Source: Oceanobacillus massiliensis str. N'diop
GTDB lineage: Bacteria; Bacillota; Bacilli; Bacillales; Amphibacillaceae
Direction of reading: 5' to 3'
Assembly: GCF_000285495.1 (NCBI RefSeq)
Contig: NZ_HE610977.1
Location: 771,961 to 822,428, forward strand
Length of the DNA stretch: 50,468 nt
The notes beneath the pieces were generated by a model. It ran no database searches, was not told where the DNA came from, and saw only the letters and a program-made list of their open reading frames with translations. Each line of letters opens with the position of its first letter. The first letter of the stretch is position 1. Shown here piece after piece: positions 16,578 through 24,564 of this stretch. A program made the translations under genes and the position numbers.

Positions 16578-17093
16578 CTATTTTAATTTCTTTCCCATAA
16601 TCACATAGGAGGAACCCGGTGCATTTTCCAAAAATCCAGCCGCTACTTCCTTCCATCCAAGCTTATCATATAATGACCGAGCAGCATGATTATCTTCCTG
16701 AGTCGTAAGGATTGCATGTCGATGCTTGGCCCCTTCGAGTAATTCAGCTGTCAGTCTTTCTCCGATTCCTCTGCCCCTTGCTTCTGGATGGACTCCCAAT
16801 TCTACAAATTCAAAGCAATCATCCAGCCAGAACTCCAAACTCTCTAGCACTAAATGCTCGCGCAGCAGGCGATTATAATACTGGCCTTCCATTGATTGAT
16901 AACCATAGGAAAATCCAATCAGCTTACCATTTTCATCCTGTGCAGCCAGGCCCCTGTATCCCTCATAGATTGCATGCTTTCTCAATCTCTCCGTGGATTC
17001 TGCTTTGTTCCAAATTTCTTTGTAGAGTTCTATTGCCTGATCAAGCTTCTCATTATTATCGAGCATAGTAATCTGGACCCTATTATTGTCCAC
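16578..17093 (-). CDS. GNAT family N-acetyltransferase
   Basis: About 171 residues. The acetyl-CoA site is VELGVHPEARGRGIGERLTA (the RGRGIG P-loop) and the C-terminal signature is EDNHAARSLYDKLGWKEV. I start at GTG 17093, eight bases after GAGGGGG, instead of the ATG at 17120. First of a run of four GNAT genes on the same strand (16.6-18.9 kb); substrates unknown. Confidence 0.87.
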   Translation of the reverse strand: MDNNRVQITMLDNNEKLDQAIELYKEIWNKAESTERLRKHAIYEGYRGLAAQDENGKLIGFSYGYQSMEGQYYNRLLREHLVLESLEFWLDDCFEFVELGVHPEARGRGIGERLTAELLEGAKHRHAILTTQEDNHAARSLYDKLGWKEVAAGFLENAPGSSYVIMGKKLK

Positions 17094-17180
17094 TGTGGAA
17101 TCCCCCTCTGACTGACACATTTATACCTTATGAGAAACAACGATTTTCCTCTTCTTTTTAAAGAATTGAGGCTAACACGC

Positions 17181-17657
17181 TTAAATTACTGATACATAAC
17201 CCCTCATTCTTATAACTTTTCCATCCATTTCATCTGCCGTCTTTTCCATACCTTTCTTCTGGTAAAAGCCGCATGCTCGCTTGTTCGCAGGAGCCACTCT
17301 CAGATAATATTCACTAACTCCATATTGTCGAAAAAACTGCATTGCATATCGGTGCAGTTCATCTCCTAAACCACTTCCCCGTTTTTCTGGGATGAGGTAA
17401 AATAAATGAACATAACCAATTTCCTTTCCATCAAATATTTTAATGGAAAGCTCGAGTTGCCCGACTGGTTTATTTTTATCCCAAAGCATAACAAATCCTT
17501 CTGGAAAATCGGCTATCTTCCTCTGAAGCCACACAATATAGTCTTCATCTCTTCCGAATGCTTCATCGCTGCCAAAACTTTCAATAAATGAATCTCTTCG
17601 GAAATGAATAACCGTCTCTTGATCTTTTGCGGAATCAATTGTTTTATAACACAGCAT
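17181..17657 (-). CDS. GNAT family N-acetyltransferase
   Basis: A 158-residue GNAT protein. The conserved core is YVHLFYLIPEKRGSGLGDEL, containing the acetyl-CoA-binding RGSGLG, followed by RVAPANKRACGFYQKKGMEK with the usual Asn and Tyr. AAAGGGTGAG precedes the ATG. It is separated from the next GNAT gene by 64 bases and could be co-transcribed. No resistance-type substrate motif is evident. Confidence 0.87.
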   Translation of the reverse strand: MLCYKTIDSAKDQETVIHFRRDSFIESFGSDEAFGRDEDYIVWLQRKIADFPEGFVMLWDKNKPVGQLELSIKIFDGKEIGYVHLFYLIPEKRGSGLGDELHRYAMQFFRQYGVSEYYLRVAPANKRACGFYQKKGMEKTADEMDGKVIRMRGYVSVI

Positions 17658-17721
17658 AACTGCTCACCCTTTTCCTCCGCGCCCGGATAGTATTTGGCTG
17701 AACTCGGACAGTATTCGGCGT

Positions 17722-18228
17722 CTATGTATTCTTCAGATTCTTCCAGCCATAGACACATTCCTTTAATTCGACACCAGCAATCGTTACTTTGATTGTATCT
17801 ATCTTTCTAGCACCTAATGCTTCATAGAAGTATTTAGCTGGATTGTCATTCAATACAAGCACTATCATAGAATCGATCCCTGATTCTTTAAGGTCATGTA
17901 TAACTGGCTCTATCAATAATTTGCCAATGCCAATTCCTTGAAATGGTTCTAGAATATAAATCGCGTAAAGCTCACCGTCATACTGTTCATAGTTTAGCGT
18001 CTTCTTTTTACCACCTGTTGCAAAACCAACAATATCCCCATTGTCGTTTTCTGCTACATACACTGTCTCCTCATGCAGATTGCTTTTCCATAATTCGGTT
18101 CGCTCCTGGTAAGATAATTTTTCCAGATATGCATCAGGCACGATCCCTTTATATGTAGTTCTCCAGCTGTCGACGTGTACGATAGCTATTTCCTGTGCAT
18201 CACTGTTAACCGCTTTTCGTATTTTCAT
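17722..18228 (-). CDS. GNAT family N-acetyltransferase, coupled to a 39-residue ORF
   Basis: About 168 residues, with IVHVDSWRTTYKGIVPDAYL near the N-terminus and the acetyl-CoA motif ILEPFQGIGIGKLL. The first part is shared with the GNAT at 18380 (both have SW-x-TYxGIIP-like sequence), so they are related paralogues. The ATG at 18228 lacks a ribosome binding site of its own but overlaps the stop codon of an upstream 39-codon ORF as ATGA, indicating translational coupling. Confidence 0.85.
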   Translation of the reverse strand: MKIRKAVNSDAQEIAIVHVDSWRTTYKGIVPDAYLEKLSYQERTELWKSNLHEETVYVAENDNGDIVGFATGGKKKTLNYEQYDGELYAIYILEPFQGIGIGKLLIEPVIHDLKESGIDSMIVLVLNDNPAKYFYEALGARKIDTIKVTIAGVELKECVYGWKNLKNT

Positions 18229-18344
18229 AGACACGTATTAAGCATCTGCCAAGCATTATTTGGATATTCATCCTCGTCATGAAATCCGAAGGCATATGTC
18301 GCAATCCTACTACCAGATTTTCGATTGAAATTATAGCTTCCCAT
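18225..18344 (-). CDS. 39-residue protein upstream of and coupled to a GNAT gene
   Basis: ATG 18344 to TGA 18225 gives a protein beginning MGSYNFNRKSGSRIATYAFG and ending NNAWQMLNTCL. Its TGA overlaps the ATG of the GNAT gene (ATGA), which otherwise has no Shine-Dalgarno. AAGGTGG lies about 12 bases before its own start, a little far. No family recognised. It fills the gap between two GNAT genes and may be a regulatory leader or a small partner protein. Confidence 0.55.
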   Translation of the reverse strand: MGSYNFNRKSGSRIATYAFGFHDEDEYPNNAWQMLNTCL

Positions 18345-18379
18345 TAGTTGTCTTTAACCACCTTTAAGTTAATCATCCA

Positions 18380-18880
18380 TCATTTACGGAGTCCTTCTTT
18401 TACTTTCAAGGACATTCTTAATGTCTTTAACGAGTGCCCATCAAATTGATCATCAAATTCGGACACAGCCTCAAAACCCTTCGCACGATAGAAGTTAGCT
18501 CCTATTGTATTGTTTTTCTCGACATTCAATAGAATTTCCTTAACTTCCAGCTGCTCAATTCCTGCCCGGAGAAATGCCGTTCCAATCCCTTTTCCCTGAT
18601 AGGTCGGATATACATAAATGGCACCAAGTTCAACCGATCCATCAACAGAAACGGGAGAGTAGTTAGCAAAGCCAACAACCTTTCCTTCAACTTCTGCCAC
18701 ATAGATCGTTGAACCTTTCAATCGCCTTTTCATATTCTCGTAGCTATAGGCAGCCTCGAGGAATCTGTCCTGCACCTCGATGGGGATTATCCCTTCATAG
18801 GTTGCATGCCAGCTTTCCTTTGCAACATCCTGGACCTGTGAGATATCTCTTTTTTTCATTTTGCGAATTAAATTATCCAT
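18380..18880 (-). CDS. GNAT family N-acetyltransferase
   Basis: A 166-residue GNAT protein. Residues 20-35 read ESWHATYEGIIPIEVQ; the acetyl-CoA site is GAIYVYPTYQGKGIGTAFL, and NVEKNNTIGANFYRAKGFEA is the C-terminal signature. GGAGGGTG lies just upstream of ATG 18880, so I reject the 11-codon extension to 18913. Closest in this window to the GNAT at 17722. Confidence 0.88.
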   Translation of the reverse strand: MDNLIRKMKKRDISQVQDVAKESWHATYEGIIPIEVQDRFLEAAYSYENMKRRLKGSTIYVAEVEGKVVGFANYSPVSVDGSVELGAIYVYPTYQGKGIGTAFLRAGIEQLEVKEILLNVEKNNTIGANFYRAKGFEAVSEFDDQFDGHSLKTLRMSLKVKEGLRK

Positions 18881-19065
18881 TTTATCACCCTCCAATATTG
18901 ATTTCGGAATCAAATATTTCCAATATTATAACATTAATTAAGGGGTTGATATGTATAAATTTGTAATTTCTAATATATAAGGCAATCTCTATCCTGCATC
19001 TCCACTACACAGGAACTCTCCCTTCTCAATATACTGCTTTATACAAGAAGGGGGGAATTATTTTA

Positions 19066-19833
19066 ATGGAAAAAAATAACGAGCTAATTATGTTAGGAAT
19101 TGTTATTCTTCTTGCCATTCCTTTCATGTTTTTCCTCATGAAATTCAATCCGCCTGCAGATCTTGTGGATAATGAGGACAATGATTCCAGCACCAATGGA
19201 GTCATTTGGGGCGTCGATTCTGCCAGCTATACCGACGATACTCTATACGCTTGCGTTCAGGATAATTTTGGACAGCCTAAAGTATGGGGCAGATATCTAG
19301 GAAATAAAGAAGGGGTATCTGCAGGAATGGATACTGATGAGATTCGTTTCCTGCATGACAATGATATTCAAATCCTCGTAATCTACAACCATATGAATGA
19401 TGTTACTGGATTCGAGAATGGAGAAGACCATGCAGAACAGGCAATTACCTTAGCAGAGGACTTGAATATCCCTGATGGGGTTGCCATCTTTGCAGATATT
19501 GAACCCGATTACCCTGTCGATTCCGAATTTATGAAAGGCTGGTATGAAACACTATCCGCATCAGTGTACGCGCCTGCAATCTATGGTGTGTTCAATGAAG
19601 ACAGCGAACTCTATGAAGCTTATAACACGTTAGATGAAACAATGCAGGAAGATATGATTATCTGGACTGCATACCCGCAAGAAGAGATTACCACAGAAGA
19701 AAATGCTCCCGATTATAATCCACAAGGACCAGAAAACTCCATGCTATATGGCTGGCAATATGCCATAGATGCAGAGACCTGCAATATCGACACAAACCTT
19801 TTCAGCGAAGAAATGGCAGACTATTTATGGTAG
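19066..19833 (+). CDS. membrane-anchored DUF1906 (glycoside-hydrolase-like) protein
   Basis: 255 residues. One N-terminal membrane helix (LIMLGIVILLAIPFMFFLM) is followed from about residue 45 by a TIM-barrel domain of the DUF1906/Rv2525c type: VIWGVDSASYTDD, VWGRYLGNKEG, DIQILVIYNHMND and AIFADIEPDYPVDSEF. Related domains act on or bind peptidoglycan or polysaccharide, with acidic residues at strand ends; whether this one is active is unknown. It would sit on the outer face of the membrane. GAAGGGGGG precedes the ATG, and a strong terminator follows. Confidence 0.82.
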   Translation: MEKNNELIMLGIVILLAIPFMFFLMKFNPPADLVDNEDNDSSTNGVIWGVDSASYTDDTLYACVQDNFGQPKVWGRYLGNKEGVSAGMDTDEIRFLHDNDIQILVIYNHMNDVTGFENGEDHAEQAITLAEDLNIPDGVAIFADIEPDYPVDSEFMKGWYETLSASVYAPAIYGVFNEDSELYEAYNTLDETMQEDMIIWTAYPQEEITTEENAPDYNPQGPENSMLYGWQYAIDAETCNIDTNLFSEEMADYLW

Positions 19834-19838
19834 AGCTA

Positions 19839-19870
19839 AATCAGGGGCGCTAACAACACCCCTGATTTTT
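19839..19870. terminator. bidirectional terminator between convergent genes
   Basis: AATCAGGGG (19839-19847) pairs with CCCCTGATT (19859-19867), flanked by AAA and TTT on both sides, so it can serve both the DUF1906 gene and the convergent SIMPL gene. Confidence 0.85.
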
Positions 19871-20540
19871 AATATTGGAACTTAACCATCACTTCGGCAC
19901 TAACTATCATTTCCCCAGGTTCAATAGGTGTGGATAACCCTTCAGCTGCAACAGAAAAGGTCCTGATTGGCTGTGGCTGCTCTTTCTCTATAATGCTAAC
20001 TGGTATCCTATCGAGATCTAACTGCATGGCATTCGCAATTGCCTCTGCTTTTCCAATCGCATTACTAAGAGCCAATGACAAGGCCTCCTGATAATGAACC
20101 TTTCCATCTTCCACGGAAAAACGGATATTCGATACTCGATTAACCCCATTCTGTACAGCAGTATCAATAATCCTTCCAGCCTGTGCAATCGGGGAAATCT
20201 TTACAGTTATCTCATTTCTTACTTCATAACCTCTAAAAACCTGAACTCCATCCACAAAGTCATAGCGCGGATTAATGGCAAAATTTGTGGTCTGAATATC
20301 ATCCCTTGGAACCTCTAGATTTATAAGTGCCTGGATAACCTGATCCATAATCCTCGCATTTTCACCCTGCGCCACAGTCACTGACTCCCCCTCCGTTAGC
20401 ACCTCCAGTTGAATAATAGCAATATCTGGCTGCACAGGCACCCTGCCATTCCCCTTCACTGTCAGCATACGCGCCGGCGGAGAAGGGACTAGCGCCTGGT
20501 GCCTGGACTGCCAATACGGAGGATAGTATCCATAATACAT
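19869..20540 (-). CDS. SIMPL domain (DUF541) protein
   Basis: About 223 residues. After a Tyr/Pro-rich start (MYYGYYPPYW) comes the SIMPL/DUF541 domain: LTVKGNGRVPVQPDIAIIQL, FAINPRYDF, VRNEITVKISPIAQAGRIID and ALSNAIGKAEAIANAM. Members form oligomeric shells and are linked to oxidative stress in some bacteria. No signal peptide is seen. AAAGGTGG lies seven bases before ATG 20540; the frame stays open 79 codons further upstream only because it enters the GC-rich island, and that extension is spurious. Confidence 0.83.
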   Translation of the reverse strand: MYYGYYPPYWQSRHQALVPSPPARMLTVKGNGRVPVQPDIAIIQLEVLTEGESVTVAQGENARIMDQVIQALINLEVPRDDIQTTNFAINPRYDFVDGVQVFRGYEVRNEITVKISPIAQAGRIIDTAVQNGVNRVSNIRFSVEDGKVHYQEALSLALSNAIGKAEAIANAMQLDLDRIPVSIIEKEQPQPIRTFSVAAEGLSTPIEPGEMIVSAEVMVKFQY

Positions 20541-20589
20541 CAACATACCACCTTTCAATTCTCTGCTTATAAAAATATATGCGAATTTA

Positions 20590-20880
20590 GAAAGAATGAT
20601 AATGGATAGTGTGGAGTGTGGAGTGTTGTGTGTCGGTCGGTCTTGTGCAGCGGGGATGGCAGACTGGCTGTAGCGGCTATGAGGCGATGGGCATTGGAGG
20701 CTGATTGCGGCTGGGGTGAAGCAGTGGGGCTGATTGCGACGGGGGTGGCTGTTGTGCCGAAGACTGTTTTTGTCCATTGGCTATTGGGTGGCGCGTCAGA
20801 CTGCACTCTGACTCTGACAAGTGACTCCTAGTCCGTGAGACTTTTCAAATGCAGCGTTCGGTCGAGTCAGCGGGCGGGGC
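20590..20880. other. GC-rich, G-skewed gene-free island
   Basis: Between the SIMPL gene and the repeat array the composition shifts abruptly to GC-rich with a strong G excess on the plus strand (many GGGG and GTGGAGTGT-like runs). Frames on both strands stay open only because stops are rare at this composition. I see no credible gene, hairpin or promoter in it. Together with the array it forms a foreign-looking block of about 700 bp. Confidence 0.6.
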
Positions 20881-20895
20881 GGTGTTGGGCGGGAA

Positions 20896-21283
20896 TTCCG
20901 CGGGTTGGGCGCTTATTCCGCGGTTCGGGCGGTTATTCCGCGGGTTGGGCATTTATTCCGCGCTCCTCTGGCTTTTTCCGCGGTTCTGGCGCTTATTCCG
21001 CGCTCCTCACGCTTTTTCCGCGATTCTGACATTTATTCCGCGATTCTGGCACTTATTCCGCGGGTCTCTCGGTTATTCCGCGGTTCTCTCGCTTTTTCCG
21101 CGATTCCGACGTTTATTCCGCGGTTCTCTCGCTTTTTCCGCGATTCTGGCACTTATTCCGCGGGTCTCTCGGTTTTTCCGCGGGTCTCTCGCTTTTTCCG
21201 CGATTCGGGCTTTTATTCCGCGATTCTCACGCTTTTTCCGCGATTCTGGCGCTTTTTCCGCGGTCCGGGCATTTATTCCGCGG
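20896..21283. repeat. array of twenty 20-bp units in strict register
   Basis: The core TTCCGCG recurs twenty times with exactly 20 bases between starts (cores beginning at 20896, 20916 ... 21276) and no insertion or deletion. The five bases before CCG are of two types, TTATT (11 units) or TTTTT (8 units); the first unit has GAATT. The 11-12 bases between cores vary among a few versions (GGTTCTGGC, GATTCTGAC, GGGTCTCTC and similar). A period of 20 is not a multiple of 3, so each frame cycles through all phases; long open frames on both strands are artefacts of the lack of stops. There are no spacers, so it is not CRISPR. Confidence 0.93.
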
Positions 21284-21350
21284 TTTGGACGTCTCCACCG
21301 ATACAGTTTGGCTTGTCCATTTGATTCACTTCCGAATCCATCCATATCTC

Positions 21351-21905
21351 TCATGACCAATAATCAGGATCCTGCATACGTCTTTCTTCTACGGCATCAT
21401 CCAAGTCTGCTGCGGTTATTGTAAATACAGTATAGTCTTTTTCCGATGCCTTGGCGGTGTCGTATAGGAAACGATTGCTGCCGGGAAATTCGTCATCCAT
21501 GAGCAGGAGACAGGCATCGCTCTTGTCGATAAACCAAAGATTCTTTGCTTTAAATTGGTAGGGGCCTTTGTAGTCCCCCTGATAGAGCGGCTGATAGAAA
21601 TCTGCCAGCATAATCATTTCCTGATATTTTTCCTTCAAGTTATCCGGCCAGCGGCTATCCTGATTTTCGAATGGGGGAAATATCCCTAACTTAATATCAT
21701 AGCTTTCCTGAAGGTCCAGCACGATTTCTGCAGTCCACAATTCTACTCCCATTTGCCCGGAAATCAAGACCCATTCCAGCCCTTCTTCGATGAAGCCGAT
21801 TAACCTTTTCTCTATGGCAGATTTGATAAACATGATACGATCATCGTTTTCCTTAAAAATTCCTAATTCCATTGGTTTGTAACCAGAGACAGTTAAGATT
21901 TTCAT
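21351..21905 (-). CDS. ypsA: YpsA, SLOG-superfamily protein (DUF1273)
   Basis: 184 residues from ATG 21905 (GAGGTG upstream). It begins MKILTVSGYKPMELGIF, the YpsA signature, and continues with WVLISGQMGVELWTAEIVLD, a Rossmann-like SLOG nucleotide-binding motif with GQMGVE, and a C-terminal YDTAKASEKDYTVFTIT. In B. subtilis and S. aureus YpsA affects cell division and FtsZ placement, as I recall. The 24 residues upstream in frame are not part of it. It lies just downstream of cotD. Confidence 0.9.
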   Translation of the reverse strand: MKILTVSGYKPMELGIFKENDDRIMFIKSAIEKRLIGFIEEGLEWVLISGQMGVELWTAEIVLDLQESYDIKLGIFPPFENQDSRWPDNLKEKYQEMIMLADFYQPLYQGDYKGPYQFKAKNLWFIDKSDACLLLMDDEFPGSNRFLYDTAKASEKDYTVFTITAADLDDAVEERRMQDPDYWS

Positions 21906-21967
21906 ATTGAATGGCACCTCACAATAAAGAAAAGCCGGCAATTTTGTATGCCAGCCTTTGTCTTTAG

Positions 21968-22489
21968 TTAACACCATTTATTCGGTTTTTTCCAATGATT
22001 TGTTCCTCCGGGTGACATAGCTCCGGCTACCTGGTTTTCTTTACCGAAACCTGGTGACATTGCTCCACCCACCTGGCCTCCCTGACCGAAACCTGGTGAC
22101 ATTGCTCCGCCCACCTGGCCTCCCTGACCGAAACCTGGCGACATTGCTCCGCCCACCTGGCCTCCCTGACCGAAACCTGGCGACATTGCTCCTGCCACTT
22201 GACCTCCTGGACCGAATCCTGGTGACATTGCTCCGCCCACCTGGCCTCCTGGAACTTCGAAAGATCCACCATACTGATTAACACTGTTCATTGTATTCTG
22301 AACAGATGTTGAATGAGGGAATACATGATTATTTTTCACTGTATGATGATGCATAACCGTAGTATGGGAAGGATGCACATGGGTTACTTGACTTTCTGAG
22401 AACTGATTAACACAATTGTGTTTTGTCGGATGTACAATCGTGTTATTACAAGAATTACAGCCGCAATGACGTCCATGACGATTTCTCAT
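21968..22489 (-). CDS. cotD: CotD-family inner spore coat protein with Gly-rich repeats
   Basis: 173 residues. The N-terminus is CotD-like: RHCGCNSCNNTIVHPTKHN, then THVHPSHTTVMHHHTVKNNH, with many His and Cys residues. The C-terminal half (residues 81-162) holds six 14-residue repeats of GGQVGGAMSPGFGQ type, much longer than in B. subtilis CotD. Expected to be made in the mother cell late in sporulation and assembled into the coat. AAAGGGG precedes the ATG. It marks the organism as a spore former. Confidence 0.85.
   Translation of the reverse strand: MRNRHGRHCGCNSCNNTIVHPTKHNCVNQFSESQVTHVHPSHTTVMHHHTVKNNHVFPHSTSVQNTMNSVNQYGGSFEVPGGQVGGAMSPGFGPGGQVAGAMSPGFGQGGQVGGAMSPGFGQGGQVGGAMSPGFGQGGQVGGAMSPGFGKENQVAGAMSPGGTNHWKKPNKWC
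22004..22249 (-). repeat. 42-bp tandem repeats inside the coat gene
   Basis: Six near-identical 42-bp units encode the repeats at residues 81-162. Unit differences are few (VAG for VGG, FGP for FGQ, ENQ for GGQ), so copy number may vary between strains by slippage while keeping frame. Confidence 0.9.
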
Positions 22490-22594
22490 TGATAATCCCC
22501 TTTCTGTTTTTGTTTCACTAATAACCTATGTCAGTTATTACAGAAATGCATGAGACAGGGACCTATTTATAGGAATATTTCAATGTAAATGCTT

Positions 22595-23368
22595 TTAATA
22601 GTGGGCAAGCAATCCTTTATTGATTGCAATCCGTTCACAGTAGATAAATATGCCAAGGCCTATAGCAAAATAGAACACTGCATTAAATCCCAGTATCAGG
22701 AAATCACCGATACCGAATTGACTTATGGATAAACCGTCAATCATTACCTCCCGCATAAGGCTGATGCCTTTTACAAACGGCAGATAGGCAAGTGCCGGCG
22801 ATAAGGAGAGCGGGATAAATGTTAGTGCCATCAAAATAAATTGCAGGATTTGCAGAAATGCCTGGACCTGTTTAAAGATAATCGAAAGCCCTGCAATCAT
22901 GAAACCGACACCGAACATACTAATCAACGTAAGGACAAGAATCGGCACAATCGATACGACATCGATATTCAGCCATTGTCCTGCAGTTGCCATGGATAAA
23001 TATAGAAGTGCTATCACAATTATAAAGTTAATGACTGTTGTTGAGATTAATCTCGCTGTCATAATTCGCCAGATTCCCATCGGTGACATGGAGAGCTGCT
23101 CCAGGGTTCCCCGCATCGCTTCATTAATCACTTCATACCCAATACTGTTAATCACCGTTATGGTTAAAAACCAGAAAATATAATTAACAATGACATACTG
23201 AATATTCGCATCCTGTGTACTCGGATCCCCGACAAAATGGATAGTACCGAACAATCCGAGGAAGATAATATAAAAGGTAAGCAGCATTGCAATCGTATTG
23301 GGCAGATACCGCTTCAATTCAAGATATTCCTTTCTTGTATTTGCTTTAAGAAGATTTAGCCATCGCAT
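22595..23368 (-). CDS. ABC-2 type exporter permease
   Basis: A 257-residue membrane protein with six predicted helices. The ABC-2 signature region appears in EVINEAMRGTLEQLSMSPMG (the coupling motif before helix 3), and late helices follow at LILGFNAVFYFAIGLGIFIY. It forms an exporter with the ATPase encoded at 23346, overlapping that gene by 23 bases. Such DrrB/NatB-like pairs export small molecules, lipids or antibiotics; the substrate cannot be told here. Confidence 0.85.
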   Translation of the reverse strand: MRWLNLLKANTRKEYLELKRYLPNTIAMLLTFYIIFLGLFGTIHFVGDPSTQDANIQYVIVNYIFWFLTITVINSIGYEVINEAMRGTLEQLSMSPMGIWRIMTARLISTTVINFIIVIALLYLSMATAGQWLNIDVVSIVPILVLTLISMFGVGFMIAGLSIIFKQVQAFLQILQFILMALTFIPLSLSPALAYLPFVKGISLMREVMIDGLSISQFGIGDFLILGFNAVFYFAIGLGIFIYCERIAINKGLLAHY

Positions 23369-24329
23369 CTTGGTCTTCCCCCTTTACAATTTTCATAAAT
23401 ATTTGCTCAAAGTTGATGGTCTTACGATCAATTGCTTCAACCGGCGTATTTTCCATTTTCAATATATCGAACAAATCATAGATTTCTTCGCTTTTAGCCA
23501 AATCGATATCAAGTGTGCATTGATGGCCATCCTGTTTGAATTCATAATCAGGAAATTTTTGCAAAAGTAGCTTCTCCTGCTGTCTGCTCAGCGATTCTCC
23601 AAGTGTCACGCTGTATGCACGTACATCGAATAATTTGATTAGGTTTTCCACTTTGTCATCCGTAACGATTCTCCCCTGGTTAATAATCACTGTCCGCTCA
23701 CAAATGTCCTGTATAACATCCATGTCATGTGAGCTAATAATGATGGTTCGATTGTAATCCCGGACAAGCGCCTTTAAGATTTCTCTCACCTCGTATCCCG
23801 TCTCGACATCAAGTCCCAATGTCGGTTCATCAAGTAAGATAACCTCGCTGTCTGCAAGCATCGCTACAGCAATTGCCAGCTTTTGCTGCATTCCGCGCGA
23901 CAAACGATTGACAAGTTCATTTTCCTTATCCTTTAGCTTAAACATTGTTAAAAATTCTTCTACCTTTTCCGAAATATCTTTGCGCGAGATGCCTCGGTTG
24001 CCTGCAAAATATTCAAGATTTTCTTTGACCGTCAAACGCCAATATAAGTTTCGATTTCCTTCAAGCACTGCACTGATATGCCGTAATGCCTTAAGTCTTT
24101 TTTCTTTATTATTTATTCCATTAATCATAATCGAACCGGAATCAGGGCGAAGCAATCCACAGATCATCTTTATTGTGGTTGTTTTGCCTGCCCCATTTGG
24201 TCCAAGCAATCCCAGTATCTCCCCACGGTTTACTTTAAACGAAACTTCACTTACTGCATGTACGTATTCTTTCGACCTCCTCTTCCGATATGATTTCTTA
24301 AGATTCTGAACATCAATAATATATTCCAT
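23346..24329 (-). CDS. ABC exporter ATP-binding protein
   Basis: About 327 residues. Walker A is GLLGPNGAGKTTTIKM, the signature LSRGMQQKLAIAVA, Walker B VILLDEPTLGLD and the switch histidine IIISSHDMDVI. The C-terminal 90 residues (from about 235) form the extra domain common in DrrA/NatA-like subunits. I start at ATG 24329, as AAAGGGTG lies six bases before it; the frame begins three codons earlier at GTG. It is divergent from the yidC2 leader. Confidence 0.88.
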   Translation of the reverse strand: MEYIIDVQNLKKSYRKRRSKEYVHAVSEVSFKVNRGEILGLLGPNGAGKTTTIKMICGLLRPDSGSIMINGINNKEKRLKALRHISAVLEGNRNLYWRLTVKENLEYFAGNRGISRKDISEKVEEFLTMFKLKDKENELVNRLSRGMQQKLAIAVAMLADSEVILLDEPTLGLDVETGYEVREILKALVRDYNRTIIISSHDMDVIQDICERTVIINQGRIVTDDKVENLIKLFDVRAYSVTLGESLSRQQEKLLLQKFPDYEFKQDGHQCTLDIDLAKSEEIYDLFDILKMENTPVEAIDRKTINFEQIFMKIVKGEDQDAMAKSS

Positions 24330-24487
24330 CCAATACACCCTTTCATTGTCTATCTATAAGTAAATTCTACATATACCGCAAAAACTTCTCCACTGCCCGC
24401 AGGACGAATATTTCTCCGTCTGAAGTCTGAGAAATACATTTCCAAGTGCTGTTCATTTACAACTAAAAAATTTCCATTAGTATATGA

Positions 24488-24516
24488 TTGCAACTAACTT
24501 AAACCTGGCTTATCAT
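24488..24516 (+). promoter_or_regulatory. sigma-A-like promoter of the yidC2 leader transcript
   Basis: TTGCAA (24488-24493), a 17-base spacer, then TATCAT (24511-24516). Initiation near 24523 would give a leader of about 40 bases before the ATG of the leader ORF at 24565. Confidence 0.5.
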
Positions 24517-24564
24517 AGATAGGTAGAATAAATCAAACCTATACTAGAATGGAGGTGAATACAG

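Noticed and set aside
17513-17758. 81-codon frame overlapping two GNAT genes
   Set aside because: It spans the end of one GNAT gene and the start of another in the wrong phase; both GNAT genes have clear motifs.
20541-20777. N-terminal extension of the SIMPL protein
   Set aside because: It reads into the GC-rich island, has low-complexity composition and no start signal; the start at 20540 has a good ribosome binding site.
20896-21283. CRISPR array
   Set aside because: Units are contiguous with a 20-bp period and no unique spacers, and no cas gene is near.
20835-21424. Long overlapping open frames on both strands (FPRF/RLFRG-like and ARIAEKARE-like products)
   Set aside because: They are the translations of a stop-free 20-bp repeat in all phases, have no ribosome binding sites and change frame only through the periodicity; they are not proteins.
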